From the NCBI RefSeq assembly GCF_030580655.1, contig NZ_JAUQTB010000015.1, positions 20,356-84,355 of the forward strand: 64,000 bases of DNA, given 5' to 3'. Each line of letters starts with the position of its first letter. The stretch's first letter is position 1. This stretch comes from Paenibacillus lacisoli (lineage in GTDB: Bacteria > Bacillota > Bacilli > Paenibacillales > Paenibacillaceae). Positions 1 to 9,749 of the stretch are shown piece after piece. The position numbers and the translations under genes are program-made. Under the pieces are notes generated by a model. The model had not been told where the DNA came from and searched no databases. It was given only the letters and a program-made list of their open reading frames with translations.

Positions 1-283
1 CTACCCATTTCTCAACGTTACCTTTACCGCTACCCATCCGGACTTCGAGAGGCTTTTGAGTAATCGGTTTGTCAGGGAAAATCTTAATCCAAACTTTACC
101 ACCACGTTTGATATAACGTGTCATTGCAATACGGGCAGCCTCGATCTGACGGTTCGTGATCCAAGCTGGTTCCGTTGCTTGCAGGCCGTATTCGCCAAAG
201 TTCAGCGTAGTGCCGCCTTTAGCTTGACCTTTCATGTGACCGCGCTGTTGCTTGCGGTGTTTTACGCGTTTTGGTACCAACAT
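1..283 (-). CDS. rplP: 50S ribosomal protein L16, N-terminal part (cut by window edge)
   Basis: Large-subunit protein that helps form the A-site tRNA and peptidyl-transferase region. The ATG at 283-281 lies 2 bases past the rpsC stop, with a good ribosome site (GGAGG) inside the end of rpsC. The translation begins [15 protein letters not shown], the standard L16 start, and continues with the expected glycine-rich segment. The C-terminus lies before base 1. Its place after rpsC in the S10 operon is canonical. Confidence 0.97.
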   Translation of the reverse strand, partial: MLVPKRVKHRKQQRGHMKGQAKGGTTLNFGEYGLQATEPAWITNRQIEAARIAMTRYIKRGGKVWIKIFPDKPITQKPLEVRMGSGKGNVEKWV

Positions 284-285
284 GA

Positions 286-951
286 TTAGTTGCCTCCTTC
301 CTGAGCAGCTTGTTTCTTAGCCGTAGGAAGAACCTCTCCACGATAGATCCATACTTTTACGCCGATACGGCCATAAGTAGTATGAGCCTCTGCTGTACCA
401 TAGTCAATGTCGGCACGAAGCGTATGAAGTGGAACAGTTCCTTCGCTGTAGCCTTCCGTACGAGCGATCTCGGCTCCGCCAAGACGTCCGCTAGCTGAAG
501 TTTTAATCCCTTTTGCTCCGGAACGCATAGTTCTTTGAATTGCTTGTTTCAGTGCACGACGGAAAGAAACGCGACGTTCCAGCTGTTGTGCAATGCTTTC
601 TGCAACGAGAATAGCGTCCAGCTCAGGGTTTTTAATTTCGGAAATGTTAATGTGAACTTTTTTACCGCCTGCGATTTTGGTGATTTCACCACGCAGAATT
701 TCTACTTCGGAACCACCCTTACCGATAACCATACCTGGTTTCGCAGTGTGGATCGTTACGTTCACACGGTTAGCTGCTCTCTCGATCTCAATGCGGGATA
801 CAGCAGAGTCTTTCAACTTGTTTTTCAGGTGCTCACGGATCTTAACGTCTTCCAGCAAAAGATCACCGAAATCTTTGCCTGCATACCATTTAGATTCCCA
901 GTCACGGATAATTCCGACACGGAGTCCGACTGGATTTACCTTTTGGCCCAC
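286..951 (-). CDS. rpsC: 30S ribosomal protein S3
   Basis: Small-subunit head protein, 221 aa, which lines the mRNA entry channel. The start is a GTG (951-949), read as (V/M)[17 protein letters not shown], preceded by AAGGAGGG; upstream in-frame codons encode the end of rplV in another frame and do not belong to S3. An N-terminal KH-type segment with GMVIGKGG (about residues 75-82) and a C-terminal S3 domain are visible. It lies 13 bases after rplV and 2 bases before rplP, so it is translated within the S10 operon. Confidence 0.97.
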   Translation of the reverse strand: MGQKVNPVGLRVGIIRDWESKWYAGKDFGDLLLEDVKIREHLKNKLKDSAVSRIEIERAANRVNVTIHTAKPGMVIGKGGSEVEILRGEITKIAGGKKVHINISEIKNPELDAILVAESIAQQLERRVSFRRALKQAIQRTMRSGAKGIKTSASGRLGGAEIARTEGYSEGTVPLHTLRADIDYGTAEAHTTYGRIGVKVWIYRGEVLPTAKKQAAQEGGN

Positions 952-964
952 ACGTTTTCCCTCC

Positions 965-1297
965 TTATTTTTCAGATACCACCAAAGTGATGTGGCTAGT
1001 ACGTTTGTTAATCCGGCTTGCGCGACCCATCGCACGAGGACGGAAACGTTTCATCGTTGGACCTTGGTTAACATAAGCCTGGGAAATAACCAGTTTGTTA
1101 ACGTCCAAAGAGTAGTTGTGCTCAGCGTTAGCGATCGCTGAGTTCAAGAGCTTCTCAACAACAGGAGAAGCGGATTTCGGAGTATGGCGAAGGATTGCGA
1201 TCGCTTCACCGACTTGCTTACCGCGAATCAAGTCAACAACGAGTTGAACTTTACGAGGAGCAATCCGTATAAACTTGGCATGTGCTTTTGCTTCCAT
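965..1297 (-). CDS. rplV: 50S ribosomal protein L22
   Basis: Large-subunit protein, 110 aa, whose beta-hairpin lines the peptide exit tunnel. The start chosen is [17 protein letters not shown], which follows an AGGAGG site; a longer frame of seven extra codons upstream would swallow that site and is rejected. Length is normal. The tunnel loop near [11 protein letters not shown] carries no obvious insertion or deletion of the macrolide-resistance kind. Confidence 0.97.
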   Translation of the reverse strand: MEAKAHAKFIRIAPRKVQLVVDLIRGKQVGEAIAILRHTPKSASPVVEKLLNSAIANAEHNYSLDVNKLVISQAYVNQGPTMKRFRPRAMGRASRINKRTSHITLVVSEK

Positions 1298-1332
1298 TGT
1301 TTTACCTCCTCTCAACATTTGCGTTGTTCAAT

Positions 1333-1611
1333 TTATCTTCTTGTCTTCTTATCGTCATCTGTATGGCCTTTGTACGTACGGGTTGGAGCGAACTCGCCCA
1401 GTTTGTGTCCGACCATGTCTTCAGTAACGTATACCGGTACATGTTTGCGTCCATCGTATACACCGAAAGTGTGTCCGATGAATTGAGGGAAAATTGTGGA
1501 GCGGCGGGACCAAGTTTTGATAACTGCTTTCTTGTCCGTTTGATCCAGTACTTCAACCTTCTTCAACAGGTACCCGTCAACGAAAGGTCCTTTTTTAAGA
1601 CTGCGACTCAT
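1333..1611 (-). CDS. rpsS: 30S ribosomal protein S19
   Basis: Small-subunit head protein, 92 aa, forming a complex with S13 near the A site. It begins [19 protein letters not shown] and holds the conserved [16 protein letters not shown] segment near the C-terminus. It sits between rplB and rplV as in all Bacillales S10 operons, with an AGGAGG ribosome site directly upstream. Confidence 0.97.
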   Translation of the reverse strand: MSRSLKKGPFVDGYLLKKVEVLDQTDKKAVIKTWSRRSTIFPQFIGHTFGVYDGRKHVPVYVTEDMVGHKLGEFAPTRTYKGHTDDDKKTRR

Positions 1612-1668
1612 ATATGAATCCTCCCTTCATCCAATGTTCTCGCTCAAGCTAAAGCCAAAAGTAAAGTA

Positions 1669-2499
1669 TTACTTCGTGCGGCGACGAACGATATATTTGT
1701 CAGAAGCTTTTCCTTTTTTACGTGTCTTGTAACCAAGGGTTGGTTTACCCCAAGGAGACATAGGCGATTTGCGTCCGATAGGAGCGCGGCCTTCACCACC
1801 ACCGTGTGGGTGATCGTTAGGGTTCATTACTACACCGCGGACTTCAGGGCGTTGACCCAACCAGCGGCTACGGCCTGCTTTACCGATTTTCACGAGCTCG
1901 TGATCTTCGTTACCAACAGAACCGATTGTAGCACGGCAAGTTTTCAGAATGCGACGAACTTCCCCAGAAGTCAGGCGGATCGTTACATACTTCTCTTCTT
2001 TACCGAGCAATTGAGCTTCTGTACCAGCAGCACGAACCAATTGGCCGCCTTTACCTGGTTGCAGCTCGATGTTGTGGATAACTGTACCTACTGGAATGTT
2101 TTCCAGCGGAAGAGCATTACCGATTTTGATATCGGAGTCTGCGCCAGATACCACTTGATCTCCAACTTTCAGACCTTTAGGAGCGATGATGTAACGCTTC
2201 TCGCCGTCTGCATAGTGGATCAGAGCGATGTTGGAAGTACGGTTCGGGTCATACTCGATTGTAGCAACGCGGCCCGGTATTCCATCTTTGTTACGTTTGA
2301 AGTCGATGATACGGTATTTACGTTTGTGTCCGCCGCCTTGATGACGAACTGTAATTTTACCTTGGTTGTTGCGGCCCGCTTTTTTGCTCAAAGGCGCCAG
2401 CAACGATTTCTCCGGCTGATTTGTTGTGATTTCTTCAAAAGAAGAAACGGACATTGCACGTCTTGCCGGGGATGTCGGTTTGTACTTTTTGATAGGCAC
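1669..2499 (-). CDS. rplB: 50S ribosomal protein L2
   Basis: Primary 23S rRNA-binding protein, 276 aa, needed for subunit association and peptidyl transfer. It starts [18 protein letters not shown] and contains the conserved C-terminal loop with [17 protein letters not shown] (about residues 225-241), whose histidine is the one implicated in activity. Full length, no changes seen. Fourth from the start of the S10 operon after rpsJ, rplC, rplD and rplW. Confidence 0.98.
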   Translation of the reverse strand: MPIKKYKPTSPARRAMSVSSFEEITTNQPEKSLLAPLSKKAGRNNQGKITVRHQGGGHKRKYRIIDFKRNKDGIPGRVATIEYDPNRTSNIALIHYADGEKRYIIAPKGLKVGDQVVSGADSDIKIGNALPLENIPVGTVIHNIELQPGKGGQLVRAAGTEAQLLGKEEKYVTIRLTSGEVRRILKTCRATIGSVGNEDHELVKIGKAGRSRWLGQRPEVRGVVMNPNDHPHGGGEGRAPIGRKSPMSPWGKPTLGYKTRKKGKASDKYIVRRRTK

Positions 2500-2530
2500 T
2501 AGTTTTCCCTCCTTACTTACACAGTTTCAA

Positions 2531-2821
2531 TTATACCGATTCAAAAAACTCAAGCGGCTTACTGTCTTGGCTCAGCGTTACGAATGCTTTTTTCCATTCG
2601 CTAGTGTAGCCATTGTAACGGCCGTAACGTTTTGGTTTCGCTGGTACGCGAAGCGTGTTAACGTTAGCCACTTTCACGTTGAAAATAGCTTCTACAGCTT
2701 GCTTAATCTCGGTTTTGTTCGCACGGATGTCGACTTCGAATACATATTTGGATTCGTTCATCATGTCAGCTGTACGTTCAGTGATAACCGGACGTTTGAT
2801 AATATCACGAGGATCTTTCAT
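2531..2821 (-). CDS. rplW: 50S ribosomal protein L23
   Basis: Exit-tunnel rim protein, 96 aa, the docking site for trigger factor and the signal recognition particle. It begins [20 protein letters not shown], typical of the family. The ATG overlaps the rplD stop by one base (TAATG), so translation is probably coupled to L4. The conserved [15 protein letters not shown] segment follows. Confidence 0.97.
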   Translation of the reverse strand: MKDPRDIIKRPVITERTADMMNESKYVFEVDIRANKTEIKQAVEAIFNVKVANVNTLRVPAKPKRYGRYNGYTSEWKKAFVTLSQDSKPLEFFESV

Positions 2822-3444
2822 TACGCGAGCACCTCCTCTACCTTCTGAACTGCTTCTTTCGTAATGATCAGTTTGTCGTGCCCAAGCACGTCAAGAACAT
2901 TAATGCCGTCAGCGGCTACGAATTTCACACCAGGAATATTACGAGCGGAAAGAGCCACATTATCATCATAGCTAGGAGTTACGATCAGCACTTTGCGATC
3001 AACCTTCAGGTTGTTCAGAATTGCTGCGAACTCTTTCGTTTTTGGAGTTGCCAGGGACAGAGCATCCAATACGATGATTTCGTTATCCACAACTTTGGAA
3101 GACAGAGCGGATCTGATAGCCAGACGACGAACTTTCTTCGGCAGTTTGAAGGAGTAGCTGCGTGGAGTTGGTCCGAAGACTACGCCGCCGCCTTTCCATT
3201 GTGGTGAACGGATGGATCCTTGACGAGCGCGACCTGTACCTTTTTGTTTCCAAGGCTTACGTCCGCCGCCACGTACTTCAGAACGTCCTTTTACTTTGTG
3301 TGTACCTTGACGCACAGCAGCTTGCTGGAGCAGAACTGCTTCATGCATAGCGTGCACGTGTGGTTGAATACCAAACACTGTATCGTTCAGCTCGATTTCG
3401 CCCACTTGGCTACCGCTGACATTATAAAGTGCTACTTTTGGCAT
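2821..3444 (-). CDS. rplD: 50S ribosomal protein L4
   Basis: 23S rRNA-binding protein, 207 aa; its extended loop (around residues 45-95, with [17 protein letters not shown]) reaches into the exit tunnel. In Gammaproteobacteria L4 represses its own operon, but that circuit is not established in Bacillales and no matching leader is claimed here. It lies between rplC and rplW, with a one-base stop/start overlap with rplW. Confidence 0.97.
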   Translation of the reverse strand: MPKVALYNVSGSQVGEIELNDTVFGIQPHVHAMHEAVLLQQAAVRQGTHKVKGRSEVRGGGRKPWKQKGTGRARQGSIRSPQWKGGGVVFGPTPRSYSFKLPKKVRRLAIRSALSSKVVDNEIIVLDALSLATPKTKEFAAILNNLKVDRKVLIVTPSYDDNVALSARNIPGVKFVAADGINVLDVLGHDKLIITKEAVQKVEEVLA

Positions 3445-3470
3445 TTTGTGTTCCTCCTTTCTTCAGTCGA

Positions 3471-4094
3471 TTATTTTTTCACCGTTTCTTTAACATTTAC
3501 GAAGCTGTTTTTAGGACCCGGAATGGAACCTTTAACGAGCAGTACGTTACGTTCTGCATCGACTTTAACAACTTCAAGACGTTGGATTGTCACTGTGTCA
3601 TGACCCATATGTCCTGGCAGGCGTTTACCTTTAGGAACGCGGTTCGCTTGAATGGAACCCATGGAACCAGGTCCGCGATGGTAGCGGGAACCGTGAGACA
3701 TTGGTCCAGTGCTTTGTCCCCAACGTTTGATAACGCCAGCAAAGCCTTTACCTTTGGAAATGCCCGTTACGTCAACAAATTCGCCCTCAGTGAATACGTC
3801 AGCTTTCAGTTCTTGGCCAACTTCATATCCAGCGAGATCAATACCGCGAATTTCACGAACGTAGCGCTTAGGAGCAGTGTTAGCTTTTTTCGCATGTCCT
3901 GCTTCAGGTTTGTTGGAGTTTTTCTCTTTTTTGTCGGAGAAACCGAGCTGTACTGCTTCGTAGCCGTCATTCTCCAGGTCTTTCTTTTGCAAAACAACAC
4001 AAGGACCTGCTTCGATCACCGTTACAGGAATTACATTACCTTCTGGGGTAAACACTTGAGTCATTCCGAGTTTTTTTCCTAAGATACCTTTCAT
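3471..4094 (-). CDS. rplC: 50S ribosomal protein L3
   Basis: 23S rRNA-binding protein, 207 aa, near the peptidyl-transferase centre. It starts [20 protein letters not shown] and carries the central loop with [19 protein letters not shown] that approaches the catalytic centre. Second gene of the S10 operon, with a GAGGTGT ribosome site just upstream of the ATG. Confidence 0.97.
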   Translation of the reverse strand: MKGILGKKLGMTQVFTPEGNVIPVTVIEAGPCVVLQKKDLENDGYEAVQLGFSDKKEKNSNKPEAGHAKKANTAPKRYVREIRGIDLAGYEVGQELKADVFTEGEFVDVTGISKGKGFAGVIKRWGQSTGPMSHGSRYHRGPGSMGSIQANRVPKGKRLPGHMGHDTVTIQRLEVVKVDAERNVLLVKGSIPGPKNSFVNVKETVKK

Positions 4095-4139
4095 GTTGAC
4101 ACCTCTTTTCCCTTCTTAAATCAGCTATTGCTGCTTGTA

Positions 4140-4463
<324 letters not shown>

Positions 4464-4586
4464 CTATCGCCCAATTTATTATCGGACATACTCCGTGAAA
4501 ATTTTCTAACCACTCTCCCATGGCAAAGGGGCCGGGTGTGTCAGTAACCTCTCACATCATCGCACAGTCACAGAACAACATTTATT

Positions 4587-4615
4587 ATTATATATAAGAG
4601 ATGGGCATATTGCAA
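4587..4615 (-). promoter_or_regulatory. Sigma-A promoter of the S10 operon
   Basis: On the minus strand TTGCAA (4615-4610) and TATAAT (4592-4587) are separated by exactly 17 bases. Transcription would start near 4580 and give a leader of about 130 bases before rpsJ. The promoter lies downstream of the tuf terminator, so the S10 operon can be transcribed independently of the str operon. Confidence 0.75.
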
Positions 4616-4659
4616 GCATAATCTAAAAAAAACTTTGCTATACCCTAAACATGCCATAA

Positions 4660-4696
4660 AACAGAAAAAGCTCTAATCCCATAAGGATCAGAGCTC
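4660..4696 (-). terminator. Intrinsic terminator after tuf
   Basis: On the minus strand AGCTCTGATCC and GGGATTAGAGCT pair across a four-base loop (stem limits 4695 and 4669) and are followed by TTTTT. It lies about 70 bases past the tuf stop and upstream of the S10 promoter, so it ends the str operon transcript. Confidence 0.8.
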
Positions 4697-4767
4697 CTCT
4701 TATCGTTACAGTACACTGTTGCTCGTTCCAGTACAATGTTGCTCTATTCAAGACTTGAAAGTCTTTA

Positions 4768-5958
4768 TTATTTGGAGATTGTTGCTACGGAACCTGCACC
4801 AACTGTACGGCCGCCTTCACGAATGGAGAACTTAGTTCCTTCTTCAATCGCGATTGGGGAAATCAGTTGAACAGTAACCGTGATGTTATCACCAGGCATT
4901 ACCATTTCAGTACCTTCTGGCAGGTTGATGATACCAGTAACGTCAGTTGTACGGAAGTAGAACTGTGGACGGTATCCAGTGAAGAAAGGCTTATGACGGC
5001 CACCTTCTTCTTTTGTCAGAACGTAGATTTGTGCAGAGAATTCTGTGTGTGGTTTAACAGAACCTGGCTTTGCAAGAACTTGACCGCGTTCGATTTGGTT
5101 ACGGTCAACACCGCGAAGCAGTGCACCAATGTTGTCGCCAGCTTGAGCGGAGTCAAGCAATTTGCGGAACATTTCTACGCCTGTTACTACGGATTTTTTA
5201 GTTTCTTCTTGGATACCAACGATTTCGATCTCTTCGCCGACTTTAACAGTACCACGCTCTACACGGCCTGTAGCAACAGTACCACGACCAGTGATGGAGA
5301 ATACGTCCTCGACAGGCATCAAGAAAGGCTTGTCAGTTTGACGCTCAGGCAATGGGATGTAAGTGTCGATTGTTTCGAACATTTCAACAATCTTCTTAGC
5401 CCAGTCGCCATCAGGGTTGTTGAGGGCTTCACGAGCGGAACCACGAGTGATTGGAGTATCGTCGCCTGGGAACTCATATTCGTTCAACAGGTCACGTACT
5501 TCCATTTCAACCAGTTCCAGAAGCTCTTCGTCTTCAACCATGTCGCATTTGTTCAAGAATACAACGATGTAAGGTACGCCTACTTGGCGGGAGAGCAGGA
5601 TGTGCTCGCGAGTTTGCGGCATTGGGCCGTCAGCTGCGGATACAACCAGGATCGCTCCGTCCATTTGAGCCGCGCCAGTGATCATGTTTTTAACATAGTC
5701 GGCGTGACCTGGGCAGTCAACGTGTGCATAGTGACGGCTAGGAGTCTCATATTCAACGTGAGCTGTGGAGATTGTGATACCGCGCTCGCGCTCTTCTGGA
5801 GCTTTGTCAATTTGGTCGAATGCTACAGCAGCACCACCGTAAGTTTTGGACAATACAGTTGTGATTGCAGCAGTCAGAGTTGTTTTACCATGGTCGACGT
5901 GACCGATAGTACCAATGTTAACGTGCGGTTTATTACGTTCGTATTTAGCCTTTGCCAT
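4768..5958 (-). CDS. tuf: Elongation factor Tu
   Basis: GTPase that delivers aminoacyl-tRNA to the ribosomal A site, 396 aa. The P-loop GHVDHGKT is at residues 19-26; DCPGH (about 81) and NKCD (about 136) complete the G-domain, followed by two beta-barrel domains. Last gene of the str operon, 89 bases after fusA, with AAGGAGG before the ATG. No second tuf is in this window. The kirromycin and GE2270 binding regions look normal. Confidence 0.98.
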   Translation of the reverse strand: MAKAKYERNKPHVNIGTIGHVDHGKTTLTAAITTVLSKTYGGAAVAFDQIDKAPEERERGITISTAHVEYETPSRHYAHVDCPGHADYVKNMITGAAQMDGAILVVSAADGPMPQTREHILLSRQVGVPYIVVFLNKCDMVEDEELLELVEMEVRDLLNEYEFPGDDTPITRGSAREALNNPDGDWAKKIVEMFETIDTYIPLPERQTDKPFLMPVEDVFSITGRGTVATGRVERGTVKVGEEIEIVGIQEETKKSVVTGVEMFRKLLDSAQAGDNIGALLRGVDRNQIERGQVLAKPGSVKPHTEFSAQIYVLTKEEGGRHKPFFTGYRPQFYFRTTDVTGIINLPEGTEMVMPGDNITVTVQLISPIAIEEGTKFSIREGGRTVGAGSVATISK

Positions 5959-6047
5959 TTGAACGTTGCCTCCTTAATATTATAAGTATATTGGGCCGCT
6001 GGATTACTGCAGTTCACACCACAGAATCCAAGCGACGTGAAAACAGA

Positions 6048-8126
6048 TTACTCGCCGCCTTTTGTTTTGGAGACGATTTCTTCAGCGATGTTCTTAGGAA
6101 CTTCATCATAATGGGAGAGTTCCATGGAGAATACGCCGCGTCCTTGAGTACCGGAACGAAGAGTTGTAGAGTAACCGAACATTTCGGACAGAGGCACCTT
6201 AGCACGGATGATTTGAGCACCACCACGAGCGTCCATACCTTCGATCCGTCCACGACGGGAGTTCAGCATACCCATTACATCGCCCATGTATTCCTCAGGC
6301 ACTGTAACTTCAACCTTCATGATTGGCTCCAGCAGGACAGGTTTACACTTGTCTTTAGCTGCTTTCAAAGCCATCGATCCAGCAATTTTAAACGCCATTT
6401 CATTGGAGTCAACGTCATGGTAAGATCCGTCCACGATTGTAGCCTTAACATCTACAAGTGGGAAGCCCGCGAGGACACCATTCTTCATCTGCTCTTCAAT
6501 ACCAGCAAGTGCAGGCTGAATGTATTCTCTTGGAACGGAACCACCGACTACTTTGCTCTCGAATTGGCTGCCAGTACCTGCTTCAAGAGGTTCGAACTCA
6601 ACCCATACGTGACCGTATTGACCACGACCACCGGACTGACGAACGAATTTACCTTCTACGCGTGCAGGCTGACGGAATGTTTCGCGGTAAGCAACCTGTG
6701 GTTTACCCACGTTAGTTTCAACCTTGAACTCACGACGCATACGGTCGATGATGATATCAAGGTGAAGCTCACCCATACCTGCCAAGATCGTTTGACCTGT
6801 TTCTTCATCAGTATGAGCACGAAGAGTTGGATCCTCTTCAGTCAATTTACCGAGAGCAACACCCATTTTATCTTGGTCAGCTTTGGTTTTAGGTTCTACT
6901 GCGATTTCGATTACCGGATCAGGGAAGTTCATGGACTCCAGGATAACCGGATTCTTCTCATCACACAGTGTATCACCTGTGCCAGTATCTTTCAAACCTA
7001 CAGCAGCTGCGATATCACCGGAGTAAACTTCGGAGATCTCTTGACGGCTGTTGGCATGCATCTGAAGGATACGGCCGATACGCTCACGTTTGCCTTTTGT
7101 AGCATTCAATACGTAAGAACCGGATTGCAAAATACCGGAGTATACGCGGAAGAATGTCAATTTACCAACGTAAGGATCTGTCATGATTTTAAATGCAAGC
7201 GCCGAGAACGGCTCTTCGTCGGAAGAGTGACGCTCTACTTCAGTACCGTCTTCCAGGTGACCCTGAATGCTTGGTACGTCAATTGGAGCTGGCAGGTAAT
7301 CGATAACTGCGTCCAGCATCAGCTGAACACCTTTGTTGCGGTAGGAAGATCCACAGATAACTGGGAAGATCTTAACTTCTACTACACCTTTACGGAGAGC
7401 GCCTTTGATTTCTTCAATCGTCAGCTCTTCACCTTCAAGGTATTTCATAGTCAATTCTTCATCAAGTTCTGCTACTTTCTCTACCAGTTCCATGCGGAGC
7501 TCTTCGACTTTGTCTTGATACTCTGCAGGGATTGGAGCTTCCTCGATATTTTGGCCCAGGTCATCTTTGTACATATATGCCTTTTGCTCAACAATATCGA
7601 TGATACCGATGAAATCATTCTCTGCGCCGATTGGCAGTTGAATTGCAACAGCGTTTGCCTGAAGGCGGTCACGCATGTCAGCAACAACGTTCAAGAAGTC
7701 GGCACCGATGATATCCATTTTGTTTACATATGCGATACGAGGTACGCCGTAACGGTCAGCCTGTCTCCATACGGTTTCGGACTGAGGCTCTACGCCTTCT
7801 TTCGCACTGAAAACACCAACTGCTCCGTCCAATACACGCAGGGAACGTTCAACTTCTACAGTGAAGTCAACGTGCCCTGGGGTATCAATGATATTAACGC
7901 GATGACCCTTCCAAGCGGCTGTAGTCGCAGCGGATGTAATTGTAATACCGCGCTCCTGCTCTTGTTCCATCCAGTCCATTGTCGCAGCGCCTTCGTGAAC
8001 TTCACCGATTTTGTGCGTACGGCCTGTGTAGAACAAGATCCGTTCAGTAGTAGTCGTTTTACCGGCGTCAATATGAGCCATGATCCCGATATTACGTGTA
8101 TTTTTCAAGGAGAACTCTCTTGCCAT
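6048..8126 (-). CDS. fusA: Elongation factor G
   Basis: Ribosomal translocase GTPase, 692 aa, also used with RRF in ribosome recycling. The P-loop AHIDAGKT is at residues 17-24, the switch-[10 protein letters not shown] near residue 81 and NKMD near 135; domains II-V follow at usual length. It sits between rpsG and tuf in the str operon. Confidence 0.98.
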   Translation of the reverse strand: MAREFSLKNTRNIGIMAHIDAGKTTTTERILFYTGRTHKIGEVHEGAATMDWMEQEQERGITITSAATTAAWKGHRVNIIDTPGHVDFTVEVERSLRVLDGAVGVFSAKEGVEPQSETVWRQADRYGVPRIAYVNKMDIIGADFLNVVADMRDRLQANAVAIQLPIGAENDFIGIIDIVEQKAYMYKDDLGQNIEEAPIPAEYQDKVEELRMELVEKVAELDEELTMKYLEGEELTIEEIKGALRKGVVEVKIFPVICGSSYRNKGVQLMLDAVIDYLPAPIDVPSIQGHLEDGTEVERHSSDEEPFSALAFKIMTDPYVGKLTFFRVYSGILQSGSYVLNATKGKRERIGRILQMHANSRQEISEVYSGDIAAAVGLKDTGTGDTLCDEKNPVILESMNFPDPVIEIAVEPKTKADQDKMGVALGKLTEEDPTLRAHTDEETGQTILAGMGELHLDIIIDRMRREFKVETNVGKPQVAYRETFRQPARVEGKFVRQSGGRGQYGHVWVEFEPLEAGTGSQFESKVVGGSVPREYIQPALAGIEEQMKNGVLAGFPLVDVKATIVDGSYHDVDSNEMAFKIAGSMALKAAKDKCKPVLLEPIMKVEVTVPEEYMGDVMGMLNSRRGRIEGMDARGGAQIIRAKVPLSEMFGYSTTLRSGTQGRGVFSMELSHYDEVPKNIAEEIVSKTKGGE

Positions 8127-8173
8127 GGAATGGGTCTCCCTTCAAAAATGAAGTTATTTTTATGAGCTGAATC

Positions 8174-8644
8174 CTACCAACGGTAGTGAGCAAACGCTTT
8201 GTTCGCTTCAGCCATTTTATGTGTGTCTTCACGTTTCTTAACGGAAGCGCCTGTGTTGTTGGAAGCATCAATGATTTCAGCCGCCAAACGCTCTTCCATT
8301 GTCTTCTCTCCGCGGTTGCGGGAGTAGTTAACGAGCCAACGAAGTCCCAAAGAAGTACGTCTCTCTGGCTTAACCTCGATTGGTACTTGGTAGTTGGCAC
8401 CGCCTACACGGCGAGCTTTAACTTCCAGGACTGGCATGATATTCTTGATTGCTGCTTCAAACACTTCCATTGGGTCGTTGCCTGTACGCTCTTGAATCAA
8501 TTTGAATGCATTGTACAAGATGCTTTGAGCAACACCGCGTTTTCCGTCGAGCATGATGCGGTTGATCAAACGGGTAACCAACTTGCTGTTGTACACCGGA
8601 TCTGGCAACACGTCTCTCTTGGTAACTGGACCTTTGCGTGGCAT
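8174..8644 (-). CDS. rpsG: 30S ribosomal protein S7
   Basis: Primary 16S rRNA-binding protein of the small-subunit head, 156 aa, near the E site. It starts [20 protein letters not shown] and ends NKAFAHYRW, the usual Bacillales ends. It lies between rpsL and fusA, with GGGGGAT as ribosome site. Confidence 0.97.
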   Translation of the reverse strand: MPRKGPVTKRDVLPDPVYNSKLVTRLINRIMLDGKRGVAQSILYNAFKLIQERTGNDPMEVFEAAIKNIMPVLEVKARRVGGANYQVPIEVKPERRTSLGLRWLVNYSRNRGEKTMEERLAAEIIDASNNTGASVKKREDTHKMAEANKAFAHYRW

Positions 8645-8729
8645 GGATATCCCCCTTTCTCACATGTTGTCTGAAGATAAGCTGCGATTAAAGTTGAATC
8701 ATCTTCAGATGGCTATCGCCTTAGTATTA

Positions 8730-9152
8730 TTAAGCTTTTTTAGCTTTTGGACGTTTCGCACCGTATTTGGAACGAGCTTGCATACGGTTGTTAACACCTG
8801 CTGTATCCAGTGCGCCGCGAACGATATGGTAACGTACACCCGGAAGGTCTTTTACCCGTCCACCGCGAATCAATACAACACTGTGCTCTTGCAAGTTATG
8901 TCCGATACCCGGAATGTAAGCAGTAACCTCGATACGGTTAGTCAAACGTACACGGGCATATTTACGAAGTGCGGAGTTCGGTTTCTTAGGCGTCATTGTA
9001 CCTACACGAGTGCAGACACCACGTTTTTGCGGGGCACTCAGATCTGTAGCTTCACGCTTCAAGGCGTTAAAACCTTTTTGCAGAGCTGGCGATTTCGATT
9101 TCTCGATTTTAGCACGACGACCTTTACGAACGAGCTGGTTGATAGTTGGCAT
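8730..9152 (-). CDS. rpsL: 30S ribosomal protein S12
   Basis: Decoding-centre protein, 140 aa. The loop [11 protein letters not shown] keeps the lysine equivalent to E. coli Lys43, and the [15 protein letters not shown] second loop is also unchanged, so the visible sequence is of the streptomycin-sensitive type. The family's usual order rplGB-rpsL-rpsG-fusA-tuf is kept. The ribosome site GGAGG-type stretch GGAAGGGGGTGG precedes the ATG. Confidence 0.97.
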   Translation of the reverse strand: MPTINQLVRKGRRAKIEKSKSPALQKGFNALKREATDLSAPQKRGVCTRVGTMTPKKPNSALRKYARVRLTNRIEVTAYIPGIGHNLQEHSVVLIRGGRVKDLPGVRYHIVRGALDTAGVNNRMQARSKYGAKRPKAKKA

Positions 9153-9295
9153 GTGATTGCCACCCCCTTCCTCAGTTTTTACTGTTTCTTTACAAACCGC
9201 TTTTTAAGCCCACAGACCCAGGCGGTTCATAAAAAGACAAATGAAAAGTTTTTGCCGGTGAGATTCCAAGCTCTCTGACAAAAACGCCTCTTACC

Positions 9296-9547
9296 TTATT
9301 GTTTTACGATAGCAGCCATAGCCGCACCCACTTCAATCCCGCATGCTTTGCCGAGATTTTTCATCGTATCCACCAAGGTAACCTTGGTATTATGTTTATC
9401 ACACAAGGTGATGATTTTGGAAGTGAGCCGAGGATCTGCATCTTCTGCTACATAAACTTCTGCAGCGAAGCCCAATTCAACCATCCTCATGGTTTGCTTG
9501 GTACCGATCTTGACATGAGCATCCTGAAGTCCTTGTTCATTAGACAT
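9296..9547 (-). CDS. rplGB: L7Ae-family ribosomal protein (YbxF-like)
   Basis: Small RNA-binding protein, 83 aa, of the L7Ae/L30e/S12e fold, members of which bind K-turn RNA. B. subtilis YbxF sits at the same place, between rpoC and rpsL, which supports the assignment. Visible segments include GTKQTMRMVELGFAAEVYVA and a hydrophobic C-terminal half ending GIEVGAAMAAIVKQ. It is first in the str operon, behind a strong promoter at 9631-9602. Role in translation is inferred from the family. Confidence 0.9.
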   Translation of the reverse strand: MSNEQGLQDAHVKIGTKQTMRMVELGFAAEVYVAEDADPRLTSKIITLCDKHNTKVTLVDTMKNLGKACGIEVGAAMAAIVKQ

Positions 9548-9601
9548 ATCTCATTCCTCCGAAAAGACCTGATAACTACAGGGCACTCAAGCACCTTTGC
9601 T

Positions 9602-9631
9602 ATATTATCATTACGGACCAATCAATGTCAA
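9602..9631 (-). promoter_or_regulatory. Sigma-A promoter of the str operon
   Basis: On the minus strand a perfect TTGACA (9631-9626) stands 18 bases from TAATAT (9607-9602); a 17-base reading gives ATAATA. It lies about 55 bases upstream of rplGB and downstream of rpoC, so rplGB-rpsL-rpsG-fusA-tuf has its own promoter. Confidence 0.75.
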
Positions 9632-9657
9632 GAGATTTGCCTAAGAAAAATATCAAA

Positions 9658-9707
9658 GCACGGACGGATCGGATTCGGGGCATCCCTGCCCCTTCTCCGG
9701 CCCGCAC
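9658..9707 (-). terminator. Probable terminator after rpoC
   Basis: A long imperfect stem on the minus strand: the core GGGGCA-GGGA-TGCCCC is extended by GTGCGGGCCGGA against TCCGTCCGTGC with wobble pairs and followed by TTTGATATTTTTC. It lies between the rpoC stop and the str promoter. The tail is interrupted, so efficiency is uncertain. Confidence 0.5.
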
Positions 9708-9749
9708 TTTGTTATCTTCATTCAACACAAGCTCAGGTTAGTTTCTCTA

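Noticed and set aside
6048..8165. Very long plus-strand frames opposite fusA, rpoB, rpoC and clpC
   Set aside because: They are antisense shadows of highly biased coding sequence; the minus-strand genes are certain.
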